From: Batkoa obscura
Taxonomy: Eukaryota; Entomophthoromycota; Entomophthoromycetes; Entomophthorales; Batkoaceae
DNA length: 64,000 bases
Direction of reading: 5' to 3'
Assembly (NCBI GenBank): GCA_030770535.1
Contig: JASVEC010000004.1
Location: 186,001 to 250,000, forward strand
Position 1 is the first letter of the stretch; each line of letters opens with the position of its first letter. Below the pieces are notes generated by a model, which was not told where the DNA came from, did no database searches, and worked only from the letters and a program-made list of their open reading frames with translations. Made by a program: the position numbers and the translations under genes. This document shows positions 1-8,662 of the stretch, piece after piece.

Positions 1-166
1 TACTATTGGTGTAATAATTGATTTTAGAAGTTTCAAATCAAGTATAAACGTCCTGTATGTAAAGAATTAGTTATTTTATTATAATGCTTTAAATTTTATA
101 ATTACTATTGATTGTTATTTACTTATATTGAAAAAGCAAACTATTTAATTGTACTGATCATAATAA

Positions 167-263
167 GGGGATGTATTTTTTTGTAAGAATTTTACTAACA
201 ATCTTTCCGCTGAAATAGCGCTTAAAAATGGAAAAAATAATGAAGCCAAAAAAAAGCACCCCC
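167..263 (+). mobile_element. 97-bp MITE, copy 1
   Basis: One copy of a short non-autonomous DNA transposon. It starts GGGGATGTATTTTTTT and ends AAAAGCACCCCC, giving imperfect terminal inverted repeats of about 18 bp. It is flanked by the direct 4-bp repeat ATAA (163-166 and 264-267), a target-site duplication. The core AAGAATTTTACTAACAATC recurs in every copy in the window. There is no coding capacity, so a transposase elsewhere must move it. Confidence 0.9.
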
Positions 264-504
264 ATAAAGTAAATTCATTAAGTTTAATCAAAGCGACACA
301 GCTGGATTCAATAGGGGTATATAATAACGTCAATAAATTAGCTATAATACAATGAGGAGCATAATATTTCTTTAATAAAAAATGGCAAGGTAGTAGTTGC
401 CAATGAATTTAAAAAAATCGAAACAATCCAAGTATAATTAAGAATCCTTAGGAAACAGTACTGAATCTTACATTCATAAATTGTTTAACCTGAAGTTAAA
501 ACAT
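264..504. other. intergenic, nothing recognised
   Basis: AT-rich spacer between two MITEs. No open reading frame, RNA gene or repeat was seen beyond short homopolymer runs. Confidence 0.5.
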
Positions 505-770
505 GGGTGTGTTTTCTACAATTGTCCATTTTTGCTATTTTTTGAAATTCAAAAGCTAATTAGCTAATACAGCTATTTAAGCTCAAATGTGTGCCGACTA
601 GTGATGACTTTTATAGCAAACTATTTATATTATTATACCAATCTGCAGCTTAGTAGTTAGAATTTATTTTAAAATGAATAATTAGTCATCACACATCCAA
701 GCTTGAATAACTGTATTAATTAATTTTTAAAAAAGTAGCAAAAATGGACAATTGGTAAAAAAACGTCCTC
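505..770. mobile_element. fold-back MITE with ~100-bp terminal inverted repeats
   Basis: The left ~100 bp (505-605) and the right ~100 bp (about 672-770) are inverted copies of each other. Both arms contain CAATTGTCCATTTTTGCTA on the matching strand, and a GTGTG...GATGAC block lies at the inner ends. Outer ends read GGGTGTGTTTTC and, on the other strand, GAGGACGTTTTTTT, close to the ends of the 97-bp MITE family. Flanks are acat and atat, a near-match 4-bp duplication. The whole element would fold into one long hairpin. It is non-coding and abuts the left end of the dead epoxide-hydrolase copy. Confidence 0.75.
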
Positions 771-825
771 ATATATTGTAGGCATATAGCAATCATTTGA
801 AATTCATAGATTAGCAATATTTTCG

Positions 826-1505
826 ACTATTTTGAAGAACACTTAGAGGATGCATCTTACGTTTTATTATTTCATGGTTCCCAGAGATAATAATGCTATA
901 TTATTTATCAAATTCAATATTAATTTCCAGAGTTCTGGTATTCCTATGAATATTAAATTGATTTTTCGGTAAAGAAAGGATATCATATGGTTACGTTTGA
1001 TATGGCAGGGTGTGGTAAAACCAAAGTAGAAGATAAATTAAAAAATCATAGTTTCGAAACAGTGGTTAAGGATATCTATCGTACTCTCACTGAAAACTTC
1101 AAGTAAAATAAAGTCTCTGTTATTGCTGATTATTGGGATAGTTCTTTTAGCTAAGCATTGGCTTATTGCTACCCAGAGAATAAAACGGGATGTATAAGTT
1201 TAAATATTCCTTATGTTCCTACCTTATGCAAGCCAAAAACTGGAAGATAAAAGATAGAGAAAAATCCAGCCTTCGGATATCAAGTAAGCTACTTTTTTAA
1301 AATGCTAATGGTTGTAATTATTATCTTTTTTAAAGGTTGCATTGAATGAAGGCAATGTACAAGAATTTATCAAATCTTTTTACTATATAGAATTTAACTT
1401 TGATTTCACAAACTATGTACATGTCCTACTGAATAAGACGTTATTCAAGCAATTTGATACATATGATACCTCAAATTCATAACATATAAATGACAATCTA
1501 AGGCC
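826..1505 (+). pseudogene. epoxide hydrolase, old truncated copy
   Basis: This is a degraded host alpha/beta-hydrolase gene related to the intact copy at 2203-3472. Recognisable pieces are FDYFEE, LLFHG followed by PE, an intron, FDMAGCGKTKVEDKL, a corrupted nucleophile region, and SNS near the end of exon 4. In-frame stops replace residues of the intact copy, including the Trp of VGW and the Gln of FKQNK, and a deletion removes part of exon 4. Exon 1 and the last three exons are missing. Introns are retained, so it arose by DNA duplication rather than retroposition. Transposable elements abut both ends (505-770 and 1546-1728), which may explain the truncation. Confidence 0.8.
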
Positions 1506-1545
1506 TATAAAATTCAAAATGTATTATTCTAATCTACTTTTACGG

Positions 1546-1728
1546 TATAGGGTTAGCCAAAAGTTTTATAATAGTTTAATAACTCTTCAACTATATGAAA
1601 AAACTTTATAAAGGTTAACTATGTGATAATTCCAATATTAATATATCATATGATTAAATTTCATAAAACTTTACAACATATTTAAAGAGTTATTAAATTG
1701 TTAAAAAGAGCTTTAGGCAAATTCTATA
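1546..1728. mobile_element. mariner-like stem-loop MITE
   Basis: About 183 bp, with inverted ends TATAGGGTTAGCCAAAAG and, from the other strand, TATAGAATTTGCCTAAAG. The pairing continues for about 70 bp (arms share TTTAATAACTCTT). The element is bounded by TA on both sides, as expected for Tc1/mariner insertions. It has no coding capacity. It lies in what was intron 4 of the dead epoxide-hydrolase copy. The superfamily call rests on the TA flank and on a general likeness of the ends, so it is tentative. Confidence 0.6.
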
Positions 1729-2202
1729 TTAGGAATTTCCCTTTAATTTATTGTGCTAATCATATGAGTATCTAAAACAAAAAGGGATTGGTAAATTAAG
1801 AATCAATAATCCGAACCAAGAGTTATTCAATTATTCATAGTTTCATGGTAACCGATACGCAATTAAACATACTAAATACAAGATATTATATAGCTATCAT
1901 ACTACCTCCCAGGTATCCATTTCTATTACTATTGAAACAATATAAATACTTCCTTCATTTTTATAATAAAGATATTTATAAATTCATAGTATTTTCCATT
2001 ATTTTCTATTACTTTTTTTATTTACCTTTTTATCACTTTAAACGTCATCTCTCATTGTATAAATTTTAATATACTCACAAATTTACGGATAGAAGATACG
2101 TAAAATTGTTTACCCGGTATAAAAAATACAAGTATAAATAGCATCGAAAATGTAACTGATTTACACAAAAAAATACAAACTCAATATTACGATCTAATAA
2201 AA
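1729..2202. other. intergenic and 5' region of epoxide hydrolase copy 2
   Basis: The first ~370 bp show no supported gene; a 74-codon open frame at 1845-2069 is AT-rich and unlike any family I know. From about 2104 the sequence matches the upstream regions of the other epoxide-hydrolase copies, so the duplication unit includes about 100 bp of promoter. Confidence 0.5.
2133..2140 (+). promoter_or_regulatory. TATA box of epoxide hydrolase copy 2
   Basis: TATAAATA lies 62 bp upstream of the start codon. The same box sits at the same spacing before copy 3 (3993-4000) and, on the minus strand, before copy 4 (17549-17556). Conservation across all three supports a role as core promoter, although the copies are too young for that to be strong evidence. 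Confidence 0.55.
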
Positions 2203-3472
2203 ATGGCCATTCAATACGATTTAGACAACCCTGAATCTTATAACCATAAGACTATTCAATTTAATAATAAAGTATATCGTATGCATACATTAGTGTCTTA
2301 AAATCCATATGTTAACATTGTTTTAGATTATGTTGAAGAAGGTGTAAAGGACGCACCTTACATCTTATTACTCCACGGTTTCCCAGAGGTAAAAATATTA
2401 AGCTATTATATTGTTTCTAATATTTATAATATATAGTCATGGTATTCATGGAAATATCAAATCGATTTTTTAGTAAAGAAAGGATATCATGTGATTGCAT
2501 TTGATATGCCAGGATATGGTCAAACCAAAGTAGAAGATAAATTAGAAAACTTTACCTTAAAAATAGTAGCTGAAGATATCCATCATATTTTTACTGAATA
2601 CTTTAAGCAAAACAAAGTCTTTGTTATTGCCCATGATTGGGGTAGTTCCGTTGGTTGGGAGTTGGCTTATCGTTATCCAGAGAACATCCTTGGATATGTA
2701 AGTTTAAGCATTCCTTATCTTCCTACCTTAGATGAACCAAGAACTGAAAGGCAAAAAGCAGAGAAAAACTCTGTATTTGGGTATCAGGTAAGTTAATTTA
2801 ATATTGATATTAATTAATTTAATTTTAACGTTCTTTATAAAGGTTGCTTTAGGTGAAGGTAATGTACAAGAATTTGACAATAACGTTGAAAAATTCGTCA
2901 AATCGTTTTATGTAAAAAAACCCAGCTTCGATCCTACAAACTATGTCCATGTACCATTAGATAAGACCTTGTTTGAACACTTTGATACCTACGATACCTC
3001 AAATTCAGAATATATTGATGACAATGTAAAATTTATACAATTTATTTTGAGATGTGTTAATTTATTTTTCTAGTATTTAAATTACTTATATAGTCAATAC
3101 AAACTACATGGTACAAGAGGACCTACCAATTGGTATCGTACAAGTTACTTAAATGGCCTTAATGATAAACAAAAACCTCATCTTAATGTTGAAGTCAAAT
3201 CTTTACAGGTAGAGTATAATTTAACAGTTTTTATAGTAGAAAGCTAACTGTTTCATTAGATTTTAGGAGCTAGAGATTTCTGTACTGCTTTTAAAGATGC
3301 CGCCCAGAATTATTTAAAGGATACTTCAATGGTGGTAAGATCAATTTATTAAGATTTAAAGATATATAATAACTTGTGATGTTAGATTCTTGAAGGCGGG
3401 CACTGGATTCATTATTTCGATCATTTTAATGTTAATACTTTGATAGAGAACTTCTTAAAGGAGTTTAAATAA
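2203..3472 (+). CDS. epoxide hydrolase (alpha/beta hydrolase), intact
   Basis: Soluble-type epoxide hydrolase that would open epoxides to diols through an aspartyl-ester intermediate. I read seven exons: 2203-2278, 2327-2388, 2437-2787, 2843-3025, 3074-3208, 3260-3334 and 3386-3472. They sum to 969 nt, 322 residues. Motifs in order: HGFPESWYSW (oxyanion hole), AHDWGS carrying the nucleophile Asp, GPTNWYRT (lid tyrosine), LGARD (likely acid) and EGGHWIHYF (base His). No signal peptide is visible, so it is probably cytosolic. Exon 1 seems to run into a TAA, but a 48-nt intron (GTATGC...TTAAC...TTTTAG) removes it and restores NNKVYHYVEEG. It is one of four copies; the copy at 16216-17485 is the same length and almost identical. 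Physiological substrate unknown. Confidence 0.9.
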
Positions 3473-3992
3473 ATTTGATTTAAGATAAAACATATTAGAT
3501 TATAGTTTTTTATTATACTATGGTATAGTTGTACTTTTAAGTTTTGTTGCATAATAGCTTACGATCATTATTATGCTTCTTCAACACTTGTATACAACTT
3601 AGTATATCTTTTGTCTAACTAAAAAGGAGGGCAAATACATAAAATACTAAACAAGGCTATGAGTTTAAGATTTTATTTTTTGATTTAACACCTTTGATTT
3701 CTATTTAGCAATCAAAAATTACAATAGATCTTTCTGCGTTATAATGTAAAAAGGGATAGATTACAACGGAGTGTTGAATAATTAAAGTTTACTAATCTGC
3801 ATTGTCCATGAAAAATTCAGTAAGACAATAAACATATCTCAAAAGATTACATGATAAAGCTTGAAATAGACTAATAACTCGGATATTGTTTTCATTCATT
3901 AAAAATATAAAGCTTTTCCTTAATTAGTAGTTATTTGAAATGTGTTAAGGATAAACAGAGGCAAATAATTTACCCAGTATAAAAAATACAAG
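3473..3992. other. intergenic, nothing recognised
   Basis: Spacer between two epoxide-hydrolase copies. A short stretch near 3880 (TCGGATATTGTTTTCA) matches the region upstream of copy 4 near 17660 on the other strand, so some upstream homology extends beyond the TATA box. No gene was seen. Confidence 0.5.
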
Positions 3993-4062
3993 TATAAATA
4001 GCATCGAAAATGTAACTGATTTACACAAAAAAATACAAACTCAATATTACAATCAAATAAAA

Positions 4063-5303
4063 ATGGCCATTCAATACGATTTAGATAACCCTGAATCTTA
4101 TAACCATAAGACTATTCAATTTAATAATAAAGTATATCGTATGCATACATTAATATCTTAAAATTCATATGTTAACATTGTTTTAGATTATGTTGAAGAA
4201 GGTGTAAAGGATGCACCTTACATCTTATTACTCCACGGTTTCCCAGAGGTAAAAATATTAAGCTATTATATTGTTTCTAATATTTATAATATATAGTCAT
4301 GGTATTCATGGAAATATCAAATCGATTTTTTAGTAAAGAAAGGATATCATGTGATTGCATTTGATATGCCAGGATATGGTCAAACCAAAGTAGAAGATAA
4401 ATTAGAAAACTTTACCTTAAAAATAGTAGCTGAAGATATCCATCATATTTTTACTGAATACTTTAAGCAAAACAAAGTCTTTGTTATTGCCCATGATTGG
4501 GGTAGTTCCGTTGGTTGGGAGTTGGCTTATCGTTATCCAGAGAACATCCTTGGATATGTAAGTTTAAGCATTCCTTATCTTCCTACCTTAGGTGAGCCAA
4601 AAACTGAAAAGCAAAAAGCTGAAAAAATCCGACATTTGGCTATCAAGTAAATTGTTTTTTTTAGCACTATTATGTTACTTTAATCCCATTGTTTTAAAGG
4701 TTGCCTTATGTGAAGGTAATGTAGGAGAATTTGATAACAATGTTGAAAGATTTATCAAATCGTTTTATGTAAAAAAAACCCAGCTTCGATCCTACAAACT
4801 ATGTCCATGTACCGTTAAATAAAACCTTAATTCGAACAGTTTGATACCTTTGATACTTCGAATTCAGAATGTATTGATGATAATATGAGATTTTTACATT
4901 TTACGTTGAAGCGTACAACTATTTATTAGTATTTAAAATATTTAATAGGCCAATTTAAATTAAATGATATAAGAGGACCTACCAATTGATATCGTACAAG
5001 TTATTTAATGGCCTTAATGGTAAACAAAAACCACATCTTAATGTTGAAGTCAAAGCTTTACAGGTAAGGTTTTAGTCTAGCAAGTGTTACAATAATAGCT
5101 AAAAAGATATTTAGGTTTTAGGAGCTAAAGACGCATGCACTCTCACTAAATACTTAGCTTGAGATTACTTGAAGGATACTTCAACAGTGGTAAGATTAAT
5201 TCATGAGGGTTTTAGTTTACATAATAATTTATTTCTTAGATCCTTGAAGGCGGTCATTGGATTCATTACTTTGATTGAAGACTTTTTAAAGGAGTTTAAA
5301 TAA
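4063..5303 (+). pseudogene. epoxide hydrolase, recently broken copy
   Basis: The first three exons and introns are almost identical to copy 2 and still encode HGFPE, SWYSW and AHDWGS. Breaks follow. One A is missing in GAAAAAATCC near 4621-4629, so AEKNPTFGYQ is lost. One extra A lies in the poly-A of the FYVKK codons near 4770. A further insertion sits near 4830. NWYRT has TGG changed to TGA near 4988. A stop occurs in the A-x-DY part of the sixth exon near 5160. The end is shortened but still ends EFK-stop. The strong identity of the 5' half shows that the gene died recently. Introns are present, so this is a tandem DNA duplicate. Confidence 0.88.
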
Positions 5304-6004
5304 CTTCATATTCAAATAAGTTATTCTAAGCATTTATTTTGCTTATTATATGCTATTACTATATTATAATTGCATTGGATTCTTTATTAACGTTACAGTA
5401 CAAAAACAATTAACACAACCTATTCTAATTTTAGGACTAATTAAATCCTAATAAGTTAAATATCGACCAAGTTTGAATCTTTGGAATTTCCAATAGGAAT
5501 TTAATAGTTATTTACTATAAATAGTAAATTGTTAAAAGAATATTTATAATGATAGATTTAACATTATTGGTAAATATGCAAGAATTAACAATCAGGGGGA
5601 AATCTTAAAATTAATTAGTAAGATAAATATGGTTAGTTTAATACTCTTATTAGCTATATTATAGGCTTAAACAACTTACAAAAAAGTTAACTTTAACGAT
5701 AAATAATACAACTTTTTAAATATTTTATATTAATGGTAGCAATAACTTTATTAAGCTAATAAACGTTTTTTATTTTTATTTTTTTTATTCTTATTTTTTT
5801 CATTTCTATTATCTTTTTTTAGAAATACTATCATTTTTATTCCAATTTTTTTAAATATGCTTTATTTTTGTTTTTATTATTGATAACTAATTTAATCAGC
5901 AGCTGAAATAAAAAAAATTGCATATTTACTATTTTGGTTTTTTTAATAAACTAATTTTAAAACTTTAATATATTTAAAAAAATTAAATTACTTTAACTTT
6001 CATT
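5304..6004. other. intergenic, nothing recognised
   Basis: AT-rich spacer with a T-rich low-complexity stretch at about 5765-5880. No open frame, RNA or repeat copy was recognised. Confidence 0.5.
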
Positions 6005-6463
6005 TGTGAAATATTGGTTTATCAGCTCTCGGATTAATTATAAGATAATAATGATTTAACTTGACTACAAAACTAGTTGTAGTCTTGTAATCAATTTGAC
6101 CGTGAATCATGTGGTATAATCAATCTAGAGTTCCTTGTTTTGATTTGCTGTGAGAATTTCTAACTTCACATTGCAAAGAGTATAAAAGAGATTCTTCAAC
6201 ATGATAACTCGACGCTTTTTAGCTGAATTACTCCCTGATATCGTACCATTAATAAAACCATTAAGTCTTTCTGACAATGTCTTACGTAGATTTTATAGTA
6301 GTATCTTCTATTCTATTTGTTTTACATAGTTCATAACCTATTACATATTAATCTTATTTATTTAAGTCTATCTTAGTTATATAAACTAAGACCGTTCGAC
6401 TGAAGGCAAGTTAATCAACCAAGAACTGCTTTTAACTCCTACCACTGAGTACCAACTTTCACA
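6005..6463 (+). mobile_element. solo LTR of an LTR retrotransposon, copy 1
   Basis: A 459-bp element starting TGTGAAATATT and ending AACTTTCACA, flanked by the direct repeat CATT (6001-6004 and 6464-6467). TG...CA ends, a 4-bp target duplication and an internal TATAAAAG box near 6181 are typical of an LTR. No internal retrotransposon region is attached, so it is a solo LTR left by recombination. A second copy of the same length lies at 7461-7919. The two differ at many sites, so both insertions look old. Family is uncertain; Ty3/gypsy-like is the best guess. Confidence 0.7.
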
Positions 6464-6735
6464 CATTATAGCTTTTATTATAATTATAATATGCCTATTA
6501 AATAAATATTACAAATAGTCTGATTTTATACTTGTTAAAAATAAAATTAATAGTTGTGATGTATATTTAATTTTTTTTTACAATGCAGTTATTAAAATAA
6601 ACACATAAAACTGAATAAACTTGCTTAATAAAATTATATAAAAAAGCTAAAAACTAAATAAAGCTTTATAAGCAAAAGCATTTTTTTAAATTATATAATA
6701 AATTTTGTTAATTAATATTAAAAATTTACTAATAT

Positions 6736-6832
6736 GAGGATGTATTTTTTTGTTTAAGAATTTTACTAACAATCTTTCCGTTGAAATAGCGCTTAAAAAT
6801 GGAAAAAACAATGAAGCCAAAAAAACATCCCC
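6736..6832 (+). mobile_element. 97-bp MITE, copy 2
   Basis: GAGGATGTATTTTTTT...AAAAAACATCC, flanked by ATAT on both sides (6732-6735 and 6833-6836). The core matches the family. Confidence 0.9.
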
Positions 6833-6906
6833 ATATAGAAGATTTTATTGAAATTAAAAATCTTAAGGCTAACATTTAAATATAAAAATATAAAGAAAGA
6901 TAATAT

Positions 6907-7003
6907 GGGGATGTATTTTTTTGTTTAAGAATTTTACTAACAATTTTTCTGCCCAAATAGCACTTAAGAATAAAAAAGTAATGAAACTAAAAGAAACACC
7001 TTC
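6907..7003 (+). mobile_element. 97-bp MITE, copy 3
   Basis: GGGGATGTATTTTTTT...GAAACACCTTC, flanked by ATAT on both sides (6903-6906 and 7004-7007). It lies only 74 bp from copy 2 in the same orientation. The core is somewhat diverged (GCCCAAATAGCACTTAAG), so it looks older. Confidence 0.88.
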
Positions 7004-7007
7004 ATAT

Positions 7008-7454
7008 AAAATTAATTAACTAAAACTTTTATAATATGTTTAACATGAAACAAGTTTTTTTATTTAGTATTAAATAAATTTATTTGGTTTTATACACTTA
7101 TTTTAACAATTATAATAACTAAATAAAACAATTTGTTATAATATTATTACTAATAAAATAAAAACTGGCTTATAGCTTTATAACTAATTAATATAACTAA
7201 AAATAATATTATTAATTTTAATCAATTAAACTATATAATTTAAAAAAAGTAGTTTTAATTTTATAGCCAAAACTTTTAAAAAGAATTTTTTTATAAATAG
7301 AAAATAAAAAATTTAAAGTAAATATTTTTAAACTATTTATTTATTATTATATTATAAGCTATAAAGTTTATGTGTATTTATTAATTTGTATAAAAAAATA
7401 TTTAAAAGCGAAATTTTGAAGTAAATATTCAAATAAATATATAAAGCAAAAGTT
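7008..7454. other. intergenic, nothing recognised
   Basis: Extremely AT-rich spacer between MITE copies 3 and 4. No gene or repeat was recognised. Confidence 0.5.
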
Positions 7455-7458
7455 ATAT

Positions 7459-8020
7459 GGTGTGAAATATTGCATTATTTAGCTCTCAGATTGATTATAA
7501 CACAACAATCACTTAAGTTGTATTTTCAAGTTCAAACACAATCAATTCAGAGTCCCTTATTTTGATTTGCTGCGAGAATTTCTAACTTCATATTGCAAAC
7601 AATATTATCTCCTTTTAATATCCATACTTATTGGAGTATAAAAGAGATTCTTCAATATGATAACTCGAGACTTTTTAATTGGATTACTCCCTGATAACGT
7701 ATCATTAATAAAGTCACTAAGTCTTTCAGACGACATCTTATATAGATTTTTCAGTAGTATCTTCCATTGTATTTGTTTTACATAATTCGTAGCTTACTAC
7801 ATACTATTTCTATTAAGTTAAGTCTATCTTAGTTACAAAAACTAAGACCGTTCAACTCAAGGGAAGTTAATTAAGCAAGAGTAGCTTTTAACTTCGACCA
7901 CTAAGTATCAACTTTCACAATGGAGATGTATTTTTGTGTTTAAGAATTTTACTAACAATATTTCCACTCAAATAGCGCTTAAAAAATGGAAAAAATAATG
8001 AAGCCAAAAAAAACACCCCC
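7459..8020 (+). mobile_element. 97-bp MITE, copy 4, split by a solo LTR
   Basis: The first two bases of the MITE (GG, after the ATAT flank at 7455-7458) lie left of a solo LTR, and the rest (AGATGTATTTTTGTG...ACACCCCC) lies right of it at 7924-8020, followed by ATAT (8021-8024). The LTR's duplicated target ATGG (7457-7460 and 7920-7923) is made of the MITE flank plus its first bases. The LTR therefore landed inside an existing MITE. Confidence 0.85.
7461..7919 (+). mobile_element. solo LTR of an LTR retrotransposon, copy 2
   Basis: 459 bp, TGTGAAATATTG...AACTTTCACA, with 4-bp target duplication ATGG on both sides. It shares long blocks with the LTR at 6005-6463, including TTTTGATTTGCTG, a TATAAAAGAGATTCTTCAA promoter-like block, TTACTCCCTGATA and the last 60 bp. 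It has a TATA box near 7638 and is inserted in MITE copy 4, so it is younger than that MITE. No internal region is present. Confidence 0.72.
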
Positions 8021-8024
8021 ATAT

Positions 8025-8662
8025 AATAAAATTAAAATAATGTATTTTTTTAAACAATGAATAACTTATATTGGTATTTAAATAATTTAAATGTTTACCT
8101 TAAAATTTTGTTTTCAAATACTTAACCATTTTTTTAAAAGTAGATCTAGCTAATTAAAAGCTGAATAAATTTTATAAAAATCCACTAATTTATACAATCT
8201 GAAAGTGATTTTAGAATCCTACATTTTCTTTATAGTTATGTCTATACAGCTGCTGCACTTTATTGCGACTTAATTAATTGTTCATTTAAACATAAATTTT
8301 CGCTAAAATCAGGTTGAAATCTAAAATTAGGCATTAAAGAACTAAATAAACAAATAACTTGCTCTAAAAATTAGCGCAAGCTAGGCCGCAACATAGTCGC
8401 ACCAGCTGTATTTATATATTTGTGTTCAAAGCTGAAGCTAGACTTTAAGACATTTATTGTCAACACTGTGTTGTAACCTTTTTTGCTATTGTTTGTTATC
8501 AAAAATAAAAGTTTAAAATAAGCTTATTTTCAAGCAGTAACTTTTATTTGATTGATTCCAATCTGTTTTAGAAAATTTAAAAAAAATCGTCAATTAATCT
8601 AAAATCTAAATAATCTAATCAGAAAAAATCAAATCATTTTTTATTGAGATAAAATACAAAAA
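8025..8662. other. intergenic, upstream of the Fmp25-like gene
   Basis: A slightly GC-richer patch occurs at about 8360-8415 (GCTAGGCCGCAACATAGTCGC). No tRNA fold or open frame supports a gene there. The rest is AT-rich and must include the promoter of the gene starting at 8663. Confidence 0.4.

Noticed and set aside
167-263. Assigning the 97-bp MITEs to Tc1/mariner because many flanks contain TA
   Set aside because: Copies flanked by ATTT or AAAT on both sides show a 4-bp direct duplication that a TA-only model does not explain.
145-333. Open frames inside MITE copies (also at 15195-15452 and 63450-63668)
   Set aside because: They translate the MITE sequence itself and recur only because the repeat recurs.
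1080-1260. Two Gln codons of the old epoxide-hydrolase fragment appear as TAA, again hinting at a variant code
   Set aside because: The same fragment also has stops in place of Trp and Glu, and deletions. This is ordinary decay.
1845-2069. 74-codon hydrophobic plus-strand frame
   Set aside because: AT-driven Ile/Phe/Tyr/Leu composition with no recognisable motif, and upstream of a conserved promoter rather than in a gene context.
2270-2330. In-frame TAA in all younger epoxide-hydrolase copies, suggesting TAA reassigned to Gln or read-through
   Set aside because: A 48-nt intron with good splice signals removes it and gives an exact reading frame. Conserved genes in the window use CAA/CAG for Gln and end in TAA, TAG or TGA, so the code is standard.
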